45,975 bases of DNA, from contig NZ_JAESDK010000028.1 of assembly GCF_019249245.1 (NCBI RefSeq), positions 1 to 45,975 of the forward strand. The letters are read 5' to 3'. Position numbers and translations under genes: made by a program. Origin of the DNA: Alteromonas lipotrueiana (GTDB lineage: Bacteria > Pseudomonadota > Gammaproteobacteria > Enterobacterales > Alteromonadaceae). Each line of letters begins with the position of its first letter. Within the stretch, counting starts at the first letter, position 1. Of this stretch, positions 37,512 through 45,899 are shown piece after piece. The notes under the pieces are model-generated. The model saw nothing but the letters and a program-made list of their open reading frames with translations, was not told the origin of the DNA and did not search any database.

Positions 37512-39450
37512 TACCGACACACTATTTACTAATGCACCCTGCGGGTTAGTGGTATGTGAAACTAAAGGCACCATTACTCAGGCTAACGATACCTTTTGTA
37601 AGTGGCTGGGGTATTCGCAAACCGAACTTATCAGACAATGCTCGATACAATCTTTGTTCACCATTGGCAGTCGTTTTTACCACCATACACACTGGGCGCC
37701 GCTATTACAGTTGCAGGGTTCGGTCTCTGAAGTGCTGATAGAGCTATCGCACCGGCAAGGTCATACTGTGCCTATGCTGGTGAATGCGATAAGACATAAA
37801 ACCGACACCATGAGCTATGACTATCTGGCTTTTTTTATTGCCGCTGACCGTAAAAGTTACGAACAAGAACTGGTAAAAGCACGAAATTCCGTCGAAAAGT
37901 CATTATCTAATCTACGACAGACCCAGGAACAATTAAAAGAAAATCAGACATTTTTAAGTGTGGCTATCCGTAGCGCCCGAATGGGAATTTGGACACACGA
38001 ACGGGCAACAAATCAAATACAAGTCAGTCAGGAACTACTACAGCTTACCGGCCTGACTTCTTCAGAAGATGTAAAATACCCCGACCAGTTTATACAGCTT
38101 TTACACCCTAAAGATGCATCAGAATTTGAACAAACAATTCAGCGGGCGATAAGCCATCACACTGAATTCGAAGTCGAATTTCGCTTAAAACACACATCCG
38201 GAAAGTGGCTGTCTATGGAAGGGCGAGGTCACGCTATTTATGATGAAAACGGCACCTGTATTACCGTATTTGGTGTTTTTATTGATATCAGTGAGAGAAA
38301 AAAAGCCGAAAAAGCATTAGCCAGCGCCAACCAGCAACTGGCCGCGACCGACCGTAAAAAAGATGAGTTTCTGGCTACCTTAGGCCATGAGTTGCGCAAT
38401 CCGCTTGCGCCCATACGCAATGTGCTTGAGATCATGCATCGTCATATTGAACAGCATTCTGAGCTTAAGTGGTATCACGATATTTTAGACCGTCATGTGT
38501 CACAGGTTACGCACATTGTAGATGACCTGTTAGAAGTCACGCGAATTTCTCAAGGTCGGTTAGAGCTTAGAAAATGTGCTGTTGATGTTAACGAAACAGC
38601 CAAAACAGCAATAGAGTCGACGCGTCTGTTTATTGAAGAAAGCCAGCATACGTTGCAGGTTTCTTTGCCCGAACAACCCGTGATACTTGAAGCCGACCCG
38701 ACCCGAATGACCCAGATTTTAGTAAATCTGCTGACCAATGCGGCTAAATATACCCCGCCTGGTGGCACCATTACCTTAAGTATTTTTGAGGATACAGACA
38801 GCGCAATCATTCGGGTAACAGACACCGGCATTGGCATCCCGCAAGAAAAACTCAGCACCATATTTAATATGTTTTCGCAGTTAACACCCGCTTTGGAACG
38901 CGCTCAAGGCGGTCTGGGTATTGGTCTGGCGTTAGTGCATGGACTGGTCGAGATGCATCAGGGCAGCATAAAGGCCAAAAGTGAGGGCATTGACCTTGGT
39001 AGTGAATTTGAAGTGCGCCTGCCTGTGACCCAGACACAACCCACTGACAAACCATCAGAACAAATCCCCACACCAGACTCTGATCTTATTCCCAAAAAGA
39101 TTTTGATCATTGACGACAATGTTGATGCCGCAGAAAGTTTAGGGTTTTTACTCGAATTTGATGGCCATACTATTGAGTGCGCAAACTGCGGTTTAGATGG
39201 ATTGAAAGTGGCCGAAGACTTTCGTCCTGAAGTCGTGTTATCCGATATCGGACTACCCGATATTAATGGTTACGAAGTAGCCAAGCGCTTACGGGAACGC
39301 GACTGGGCTGCATCCATATATTTGGTTGCAATTACGGGCTGGGGCCAGAAAAAAGACAAGCTGCTCGCCCAGGAAGCCGGGTTTGATCAGCACTTTACCA
39401 AACCAGTAGATTTTTCTGAGTTGAAAGCCGTATTACGTGAAATTGAATGA
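37501..39450 (+). CDS. PAS-PAS hybrid histidine kinase with C-terminal receiver
   Basis: 649 aa with no membrane segment, so probably cytoplasmic. Order: PAS (about 5-115, FTNAPCGLVVCETKGTITQANDTFCKWLGYS), a coiled-coil linker (about 118-148), a second PAS with PAC (about 150-270), HisKA with the phospho-His296 in LGHELRNPLAP, ATPase with Asn413 in NLLTNAAKYTPPGG and the G-box DTGIGIP, then a receiver (about 533-649) with Asp582 in SDIGLPD and Lys634. There is no output domain, so the signal must pass to a separate partner, probably through a phosphotransfer protein or regulator elsewhere. The N-terminal PAS is most like the one of RsbP. It overlaps the RsbQ-like gene by 11 bp. Confidence 0.93.
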   Translation: MFVNTDTLFTNAPCGLVVCETKGTITQANDTFCKWLGYSQTELIRQCSIQSLFTIGSRFYHHTHWAPLLQLQGSVSEVLIELSHRQGHTVPMLVNAIRHKTDTMSYDYLAFFIAADRKSYEQELVKARNSVEKSLSNLRQTQEQLKENQTFLSVAIRSARMGIWTHERATNQIQVSQELLQLTGLTSSEDVKYPDQFIQLLHPKDASEFEQTIQRAISHHTEFEVEFRLKHTSGKWLSMEGRGHAIYDENGTCITVFGVFIDISERKKAEKALASANQQLAATDRKKDEFLATLGHELRNPLAPIRNVLEIMHRHIEQHSELKWYHDILDRHVSQVTHIVDDLLEVTRISQGRLELRKCAVDVNETAKTAIESTRLFIEESQHTLQVSLPEQPVILEADPTRMTQILVNLLTNAAKYTPPGGTITLSIFEDTDSAIIRVTDTGIGIPQEKLSTIFNMFSQLTPALERAQGGLGIGLALVHGLVEMHQGSIKAKSEGIDLGSEFEVRLPVTQTQPTDKPSEQIPTPDSDLIPKKILIIDDNVDAAESLGFLLEFDGHTIECANCGLDGLKVAEDFRPEVVLSDIGLPDINGYEVAKRLRERDWAASIYLVAITGWGQKKDKLLAQEAGFDQHFTKPVDFSELKAVLREIE

Positions 39451-39922
39451 TTGTTGTACCGGGTAGAGAAGTCGATATCTCTACCCTACTCTATCCCTAG
39501 CTTTAACTCTAAACTTTTGAAAATGAAAATGGCGGCTTTGCTTATTTATACCGAATTTCGAACAAACTTTTTATCGCTCAAATTAGCAAAGTCGTTCGAC
39601 TAGGTACTTTCCAAACTTCATTTTAACTTCAGAGTGCAGCCCAGTGAGTACGGGGAACACTTAAGAGTGGACTTCCCAGACTTTGCTAGACACATTTGGA
39701 TAACCGACAACACTTTGTCATTCAACATTCTTCAAGAATTTATTAAATTGCTCAATGTTGAACGGTTACCGAAACACCAATGAGTATGTGCAACTATGTA
39801 TACTTTTCGGATCTTCTAATTTAAAGTGATATCAGGATGTTGTGAAACACTATTCAAGGAATGGATACAGTACATGATCAGGCATTTGAACTTAAAAGAA
39901 CTCACAGTTGGAACTATTAAGC
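39451..39922. other. AT-rich intergenic region before the IS, with two hairpins
   Basis: About 470 bp with no protein gene. A 9-bp inverted repeat GGGTAGAGA/TCTCTACCC (39461-39469 with 39478-39486) sits 10 bp after the kinase stop and may end that transcript, although there is no T-tract. A second 9-bp repeat TTCAACATT/AATGTTGAA (39721-39729 with 39754-39762) has a 24-bp centre and no clear role. Confidence 0.5.
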
Positions 39923-39938
39923 AGTTCATGTGAATTAG
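39923..39938. repeat. Target-site duplication, left copy
   Basis: AGTTCATGTGAATTAG directly precedes the left end of the insertion sequence and recurs exactly after its right end (41687-41702). A following T is also shared but is better taken as the first base of the element. Confidence 0.85.
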
Positions 39939-41686
39939 TGTGATTACCAAGGGATTGTGTCGGCATAATTACCGAGCGACTTTGTCGTAATGAGCATATC
40001 AGCCAGTTGTTAAGCTGGCTATTTTCTCTCTTAAGCTATTTCTGCTTTTCTTGCTCGTTGAACACGCAGTGCCATCGTATTCATGTTTTCTCTCAGCCAG
40101 ATGTAGCGAACACCAGCAGGACTCACATCAATGGTTTGTTTGGCTTTGAGTTGCAGCGATACTTGCTGTTGACCTAGATGTGGATTTTCTAGAGAGAACT
40201 CGATGACAGTTTGTTCAAGTTCAACATCTGAGCGGTTCTTATGCCGTAGATTGGGAGTTTCTAGACGCTTTAAAGCATCAGGGCCGCCCTGTTTGACCAA
40301 CTTCAAGTGACGATAAATAGTATCGCGAGATACACCGCTCTGGCGTGATGCTGCGCTCACATTACCTAGTTTATCAACCAGAGCCAGCACCTCTAATTTC
40401 TTTTGAATTTCTAACTCTTCTATTGTTACTTTATTTGGCTCAATCACCTCAGATACTGTGAGCTGTCGTCCAGCGAAGTGCGCAGTGAAGCCTTTCTTGT
40501 TGGTGTTTCTGATTTCGACTTTCTGATTCGCAATGGAGTGTTTGAGTGGTGAATCAATGAGGTAGAACTTGTTACCGTAACTAAAGGTATGATCGTTGCG
40601 GATTTTACGATGGTCTTTAATGACGCAGATATCATCAAGGTTTGTGTGTTTCGATAGTGGTGCAAATTCAGGTGCTTGCCTTGATTTTACTTGAATTTTC
40701 GACTGCCAGAACTGCGGAATAAACACATGCTTGAGATACGCGTTGGCGGCAGTAATATCGTTGATGTTATTCAGTCTTAGCTCAGGCACTAGGCGGTCTT
40801 GGAAGGTATCGAACGCACGTTCAACGCGACCTTTACCCTGTGGTGAATTGGCAAAGATAATTTCTATGCCTAATTCATCGCAGGCTCGCTGCATTTGGGA
40901 GAAATTACAACGCTTAGGACCACCGAAGATACCGGCTCTGTCCACGTAAAGGGTTTTAAACAAACCTTTCGTTTCGATGCAATCTCGCATGACTTTCAAG
41001 CACCCAACCGTGGTTTCTGATGGGAAGAACTCAGCGTAAACTTCACTGGTTGCATCATCAATCATAGCGATGAGGCAATGTTTTTTATTACCGAACCAGC
41101 GATGCGGACTACCATCCATTTGCATCATCAAGCCCGGCGCTTCCATACGCTCTCTGCGTTTACGAACATTACTACGTCTACGTTTAGCCCGTTTAACATG
41201 GTGAATATCATGCGCCCAACCCCGCAGAGTTTCACGCTTCACAACGATATTTTCATTAATTGCTAACTGTTCAGCTAAGTGCAACAGGTTCAAATCGAAA
41301 TATCTATCTTTAATTAAAGCCTGCACAGCTTCTTTTAGCGATACGGGTATTTTATTTGGCGGGGCTTTGCCATGATTACCATGAATGACAAATTGAATAC
41401 CGACATGCTGATATCGTTTAACGTAGCGTTCAATGGTGCGCCGAGACTTACTAAGCAACTTTGCAGCATTGGCAATTGTTACTCTGCCTTCAACAACTTT
41501 AGCAATAATATCAACAGTGAGTTGAGCTTTAGAATCCATCACGATCATCCTCAACATGCCTCAAATATTCAAAAGAAGAACATTACCAGACATGTAAAAA
41601 AGTGACCGACAGTTTCCCTTGGTAATTAGCAATTACGACAGAATCGCTTGGTAATTAAAATACGACAAAGTTGCTTGGTGTTAACA
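39939..41686 (-). mobile_element. ISNCY (IS1202-type) insertion sequence, complete
   Basis: A 1748-bp element bounded by a 16-bp target duplication. The ends start TGTGATTACCAAGG and, read inward from the right, TGTTAACACCAAGC. Each end holds two copies of a box like ATTACCAAGCGACTTTGTCG, so the terminal inverted repeats span about 50 bp and look like double transposase binding sites. It carries one transposase gene of the IS1202 type; that group is known for unusually long target duplications, which fits. Intact ends and transposase suggest a recent insertion. Confidence 0.88.
40031..41539 (-). CDS. ISNCY family transposase
   Basis: A 502-aa DDE-type transposase. The N-terminal helix-turn-helix (residues about 3-50, VEGRVTIANAAKLLSKSRRTIERYVKRY) binds the ends. 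The catalytic core (about 125-260) has the first Asp in MMQMDGSPHRWFG, the second in TLYVDRAGIFGGPKR, and the Glu in SPQGKGRVERAFDTFQ. A second helix-turn-helix-like segment lies near the C-terminus (GNVSAASRQSGVSRDTIYRHLK). I chose the ATG at 41539 with GAGGA about 10 bp upstream; an ATG three codons before it sits too close to that site. The frame is complete. Confidence 0.93.
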   Translation of the reverse strand: MDSKAQLTVDIIAKVVEGRVTIANAAKLLSKSRRTIERYVKRYQHVGIQFVIHGNHGKAPPNKIPVSLKEAVQALIKDRYFDLNLLHLAEQLAINENIVVKRETLRGWAHDIHHVKRAKRRRSNVRKRRERMEAPGLMMQMDGSPHRWFGNKKHCLIAMIDDATSEVYAEFFPSETTVGCLKVMRDCIETKGLFKTLYVDRAGIFGGPKRCNFSQMQRACDELGIEIIFANSPQGKGRVERAFDTFQDRLVPELRLNNINDITAANAYLKHVFIPQFWQSKIQVKSRQAPEFAPLSKHTNLDDICVIKDHRKIRNDHTFSYGNKFYLIDSPLKHSIANQKVEIRNTNKKGFTAHFAGRQLTVSEVIEPNKVTIEELEIQKKLEVLALVDKLGNVSAASRQSGVSRDTIYRHLKLVKQGGPDALKRLETPNLRHKNRSDVELEQTVIEFSLENPHLGQQQVSLQLKAKQTIDVSPAGVRYIWLRENMNTMALRVQRARKAEIA

Positions 41687-41702
41687 AGTTCATGTGAATT
41701 AG
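41687..41702. repeat. Target-site duplication, right copy
   Basis: A perfect repeat of AGTTCATGTGAATTAG (39923-39938). The two copies bracket the IS and show that the empty site would read straight through from the kinase 3' region to the HEPN gene region. Confidence 0.85.
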
Positions 41703-41811
41703 TCTCGACTTAATCTGACACTTTTCGTTGCAGAACTTGTGTAAATCGCAAGGTCAGCTCAGTGCTGTAAGTTCAATCTATGGATGCAACACACTGGTAA
41801 AATCGCCCTGC

Positions 41812-42612
41812 TTACAATGTGTGGTTATCCCTGCCGAATTCGTAGTCTTTGAGATTTTTCATTCGTCTTTCTATCTCCTTACCGAATGGACCATAGCGTG
41901 ACAAAAACTCACTGATTAACTCAGAACCTTTGCAGTAAAAATGATGTGAAAAACATGGATGAGACAGTGCATCAAATAACTCTAGATCAAATTCCCGTTT
42001 TACGTAAACGGACAAATTTTGCAACCTGCTTTGCCACTTGAAAACGTACTCATTTTCAGATTTGACGTTGATTTTAACTATCGGTGCGACTAAATTCGTT
42101 CCATGTGCGGCTGCATTTCTGAGAGTGAACAACCCTTTGATAGCTTCACTGGTTCTTGCCGACAGAAGACTATTCAAATCTACATCAAGGTATTCTCGAT
42201 ATGCCTGGAGCAACTTATCCCATCCACCATTAAACTCTATTTCATCACTTAACTTATTCGCGAGCCGGTAAGCGCGAGTCATCGATTTATACTCTTTATT
42301 TGAACCAGAATATTGCGAAGACATTTCACCTAAAGACAGATAATCTCGTTTGATAAGCGAACCAAACACTGAGCGAAAGCACCCTTCAATTATAGCAGCA
42401 ATAAGATTGCATGCTGCTAAGTTTAAACCGATGTATGTATGATTAAGATGATATGAAGAATATGACTGGTCAAATAACTGATTAGAATAATCTGAAGTAT
42501 CAGGTTGAAGCGTATTTAGTTTTTTTCTTAACGTTAAGCCGATTGCATCTAGTCCCATTAGCAGGCTATTGTGTGTGTTTAGCGTCAAATGCTTTTGTAT
42601 CTTTTTTTCCAT
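41812..42612 (-). CDS. HEPN-motif protein, possible RNase
   Basis: 266 aa, helical, without membrane segment or signal peptide. It carries Arg165-Asn-x3-His170 (LFTLRNAAAHGTN), the RX4-6H motif of HEPN-superfamily ribonucleases that are common in toxin-antitoxin and phage-defence systems. Apart from that motif I do not recognise it. It is AT-rich compared with its neighbours and lies between an IS and an IS3 remnant, which suggests acquisition by transfer. No antitoxin gene (for example MNT) is next to it, so a two-gene toxin-antitoxin pair is not evident. AGGAAA lies upstream of the ATG. Confidence 0.6.
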   Translation of the reverse strand: MEKKIQKHLTLNTHNSLLMGLDAIGLTLRKKLNTLQPDTSDYSNQLFDQSYSSYHLNHTYIGLNLAACNLIAAIIEGCFRSVFGSLIKRDYLSLGEMSSQYSGSNKEYKSMTRAYRLANKLSDEIEFNGGWDKLLQAYREYLDVDLNSLLSARTSEAIKGLFTLRNAAAHGTNLVAPIVKINVKSENEYVFKWQSRLQNLSVYVKREFDLELFDALSHPCFSHHFYCKGSELISEFLSRYGPFGKEIERRMKNLKDYEFGRDNHTL

Positions 42613-43358
42613 TGCAGTATTTCCTAATAGCTTAGACTACTATGTGATTTGATGATGCTTCTTAAGCAAAAGCACATTTTTTTTGCCACGAAGAAACTAA
42701 ATCCGTTTTTTCAATAAATTCATTTTCATTCACCCAAAACTGTAAGTATCCGAGAAAGTAAAAGCCTTAAACTGATTCTATAAACACTTGTTGAAGCGTT
42801 ATTGACACGGTGTTCAGTGCCCTCTGCAAAAGAATGAGCACTTCTATAAATCATAAGACCAAGCTTAAATTTGGTATTAAAAACATTCTCATAACGTCCA
42901 TCTAGCTCGCAATATTAGCAACATTGACAAGTGAAGACGTGCGATTATAGTGTTGTTTCAATAAAGGGGCCAGTTGAAGGTTTTAGGTTCATATACATGA
43001 AACTCGCCATATGTCTGCTAATGACACCCAGCAAGTATTCTCTGTCCTTTGCAAAACATCCACTCTCTGTAGAGAATCTCCTAATATACCAAGTTCTGAG
43101 AACATTGAATGACCGCTCCGTGTCTTTTTATCTCGTTATCGCTTGATGCTTAATGTTCTGAATATCAATCGTTTAAACTTCCAGCTAATAGCTTCCCGTA
43201 AGATAAAGTTTAAATCTATTTGCATAAACTGTAAGATTAATATGAGCTACTACAACTGAACTAGTGAGAACCGAGGAAGACCGGATGTAGTGGCATAGTA
43301 CATTTGGCCACCTAATTAGAGCTGCTATGATAGCACCATAACAATGTTAGGTGACAAC
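42613..43358. other. AT-rich accessory region, nothing recognised
   Basis: About 750 bp between the HEPN gene and the IS3 remnant. One rightward 71-codon frame (42931-43146, GTG start) has no recognisable protein sequence and no ribosome binding site. The base composition is low-GC. The sequence just before the IS3 remnant (from about 43300) may include the left end of that element, but I cannot fix its boundary. Confidence 0.5.
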
Positions 43359-43526
43359 ATGGCTAAGAAGAAAGGCCCGAATTTCAGTCCAGAATTCAGA
43401 CTCGAAACAGCACAGTTGGTGGTCGATCAAGGTTACTCACAAAAAGACGCTGCCGATGCGATGGGTGTCGGTTATTCAACGATTGGAAAAGGAGCGCCCA
43501 AATTGCGTGAAGAACTTCAGGGTAAA
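43359..43526 (+). pseudogene. IS3 family transposase OrfA, N-terminal fragment
   Basis: The first 56 codons (KKKGPNFSPEFRLETAQLVVDQGYSQKDAADAMGVG) are the N-terminal helix-turn-helix of an IS3-family OrfA. The usual continuation after QGK and the whole OrfB are missing; the reading frame runs into unrelated sequence. AGGTG lies before the ATG. The fragment has also diverged at the STIGKGAPKLREE segment, where the family has a conserved Trp. It is a dead remnant that marks an old mobile insertion next to tRNA-Ser. Confidence 0.8.
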
Positions 43527-43585
43527 AACGGCTATCCTGCCGTTTTGTCGAACCCGAGGGTTCTCATCCTGATTATGCCCACTAC

Positions 43586-43624
43586 AAACATTAAAGCCCC
43601 GCACAAGGCGGGGCTTTAATGTTT
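43586..43624. terminator. Long perfect hairpin, probable terminator of tRNA-Ser
   Basis: A 17-bp perfect inverted repeat with GC-rich core GCCCCGC/GCGGGGC and A/T outer part (43586-43602 with 43608-43624) and a 5-nt loop. It lies 7 bp beyond the 3' end of the leftward tRNA-Ser. The T-rich outer part works in both directions, so it may also end transcripts of the IS remnant. Confidence 0.8.
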
Positions 43625-43630
43625 AAAATT

Positions 43631-43721
43631 TGGCGGAGAGAGAGGGATTCGAACCCTCGATACGCTATAAACGTATACACACTTTCCAGGCGTGCGCCTT
43701 CAGCCACTCAGCCATCTCTCC
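43631..43721 (-). tRNA. tRNA-Ser (GGA)
   Basis: A 91-nt type II tRNA with a long variable arm. The acceptor stem is GGAGAGA/TCTCTCC with encoded CCA, the anticodon loop CTGGAAA gives anticodon GGA, and the T-arm is GAGGG/CCCTC. It reads serine UCC/UCU codons. It lies 99 bp downstream of nadA on the same strand. Confidence 0.97.
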
Positions 43722-43820
43722 AAATTCTTTAGCGCTACTAAAAAGCAGCAGCCGTATAGTAGGTAAACTTGCTGGGCTAATCAAGCTTCAACCTTAAAAA
43801 GCTGGCTAAGCGCTGTTTAT

Positions 43821-44882
43821 TTAGGCGTTTTGTGCTGCTTTGGCTTTTAGCTGAGTAGAGAAATCTAACATACGGTTTAATGGAACCAGTGCTTTTTCTC
43901 TCAAATCATCATTCACAAAGATTTCATGGCCTTCGTTTGCGCCTGCAAGTGCATCATGAATAGACTGCATGCCGTTCATTGCCATCCACGGACAGTGTGC
44001 ACAGCTTTTACACGTTGCGCCGTTACCGCCTGTTGGGGCTTCAATGAAGTTCTTATTTGGCGCTAGTTGCTGCATCTTATAAAAAATGCCTTTATCGGTG
44101 GCAACAATAAAGGTGCTGTTGTCCATCTCCTGGGCAGCTTTGATAAGCTGACTTGTAGAACCCACTGCATCGGCCATAGCCACAACACTGGCTGGTGATT
44201 CTGGATGAACCAGAATCGCCGCATCGGGATATATGGCTTTCATGTCGGCAAGTTTTTGCGATGAAAATTCATCGTGCACAATACACTCGCCCTGCCACAT
44301 CAACATATCTGCGCCGGTTTGCTTTGCTATATATGCGCCTAAGTGCCGGTCGGGTCCCCAGATAATAGGTTTACCCTGCTCATCCAGATGTTCTACGATT
44401 TCAAGCGCAATACTTGACGTAACCACCCAGTCGGCACGGGCTTTTACAGCAGCCGAGGTATTGGCATATACCACTACGGTATGATCAGGATGCGCATCGC
44501 AAAATTCGGTAAATTCTTTTTCCGGACAACCTATATCTAACGAACAGGTGGCTTCGAGCGTAGGCATTAATACTGTTTTTTCAGGACTTAAAATTTTAGC
44601 GGTTTCGCCCATAAATTTTACGCCTGCCACAATAACTGTTTCGGCCTGAGTATCACGGCCAAAGCGTGCCATTTCTAACGAGTCGGCTACACAACCCCCG
44701 GTTTCTTCGGCTAACGCCTGAATTTCGGGATCGGTATAATAATGCGCTACTAACACCGCATTTTTGTCGACAAGCAGCTGTTTAATCTGCGAGCGTAACT
44801 CGTTTTTGCGCTCTTTAGAGAGCGGCTCAGGCATTGCAGGAAAAGGATAATCCACTTGTTCTACACGAAACGCGACTGTCAT
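43821..44882 (-). CDS. nadA: Quinolinate synthase A
   Basis: Condenses iminoaspartate and dihydroxyacetone phosphate to quinolinate in NAD synthesis, using a [4Fe-4S] cluster. 353 aa. Seen: [33 protein letters not shown] at the N-terminal substrate region, [30 protein letters not shown] and [13 protein letters not shown] with cluster cysteines near the C-terminus. No other nad gene is adjacent (nadB and nadC not here). Confidence 0.97.
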   Translation of the reverse strand: MTVAFRVEQVDYPFPAMPEPLSKERKNELRSQIKQLLVDKNAVLVAHYYTDPEIQALAEETGGCVADSLEMARFGRDTQAETVIVAGVKFMGETAKILSPEKTVLMPTLEATCSLDIGCPEKEFTEFCDAHPDHTVVVYANTSAAVKARADWVVTSSIALEIVEHLDEQGKPIIWGPDRHLGAYIAKQTGADMLMWQGECIVHDEFSSQKLADMKAIYPDAAILVHPESPASVVAMADAVGSTSQLIKAAQEMDNSTFIVATDKGIFYKMQQLAPNKNFIEAPTGGNGATCKSCAHCPWMAMNGMQSIHDALAGANEGHEIFVNDDLREKALVPLNRMLDFSTQLKAKAAQNA

Positions 44883-45140
44883 AACATACTGACCCGATTG
44901 ACGACAGTTAAAGGGGCGACGATTATACCCGACTGTCTGAAGAATTTCATAGCGTATAAGTATGAATTATTCTGTGATAATCAAGCCCCGCTTATGCATT
45001 TAATAATATGGCCGGGTAGCCATGTATTCGATGTTTGGCTGTGTCTATGTGGGGATAACGAAGTTTTGTTAATTGAGGTTATCAGCAAAAACGACAAAAA
45101 AGCTTAGAAAGTTTTGAGGATATCTGCTGCATTAACTAGG

Positions 45141-45899
45141 CTTCGCTGGTTCAAATCCGACGCGAGTACGGTGTGATTTCTCTGAAAACTTCCCAAGTGA
45201 AGTGTGTAGATAAGATGGTGGGTCGTGCTGGATTACTTAACTGCTGCCGCAGTCTGCGCCCTCCGGGCCGTGCTAAAGCACGTTCACCTGCGCTACGCTG
45301 GGTGGCGAACCGCTGCGCTGGTTCAAATCCTGCGCGAGTATGGTGTGATTTCTCTGAAAACTTCACAAGTGGAATGTGTAGATAAGATGGTGGGTCGTGC
45401 TGGATTACTTGACTGCTGCCGCAGTCTGCGCCCTGCGGGCCATGCTAAAGCATGTTCACCTGCGCTACACTGGGTGTCAAACCGCTTCGCTGGTTCAAAT
45501 CCTGCGCGAGCATTGAAGCTTAAATTTGGTTTGGTATACGAGGATACTTAGATAAGATGGTGGGTCGTGCTGGATTACTTGACTGCTGCCGCAGTCTGCG
45601 CCCTGCGGGCCGTGCTAAAGCATGTTCACCTGCGCTACGCTGGGTGTCGAACCGCTTCGCTGGTTCAAATCCTGCGCGAGCGTTGAAGCTTAAATTTGGT
45701 TTGATATACGAGGATACTTAGATAAGATGGTGGGTCGTGCTGGATTACTTGACTGCTACCGCAGTCTGCGCCCTGCGGGCCATGCTAAAGCATGTTCACC
45801 TGCGCTACGCTGGGTGTCAAACCGCTTCGCTGGTTCAAATCCTGCGCGAGTATGGTGTGGTCTTTTTTAGAATTGTGAAACTGGAGCGTTTCAATAAGA
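45141..45899. repeat. Tandem array of ~170-bp units carrying tRNA-Lys 3' ends
   Basis: Four full units start at 45216, 45388, 45558 and 45728 (172, 170, 170 and 172 bp); a partial unit covers 45141-45215. Each full unit begins, on the plus strand, with the 19-bp complement of the tRNA-Lys 3' end (TGGTGGGTCGTGCTGGATT), identical to 45900-45918, plus the six flanking bases ATAAGA. Each then holds three short hairpins (GACTGC-tgcc-GCAGTC, GCCC-tgc-GGGC, CGTGC-taaa-GCACG) and a GGTTCAAATCC box. The spacer before the next unit comes in three versions. All lie downstream of the leftward tRNA-Lys gene. Confidence 0.93.

Noticed and set aside
42931..43146. 71-codon rightward frame in the accessory gap
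   Set aside because: GTG start without ribosome binding site, no recognisable sequence and very AT-rich surroundings.
44856..45107. 83-codon frame opposite the nadA start
   Set aside because: It overlaps the nadA 5' end antisense, has no family features and no ribosome binding site.
45141..45899. CRISPR array
   Set aside because: Units of 170 bp with nearly identical content are far too long and there are no unique 30-bp spacers or cas genes.
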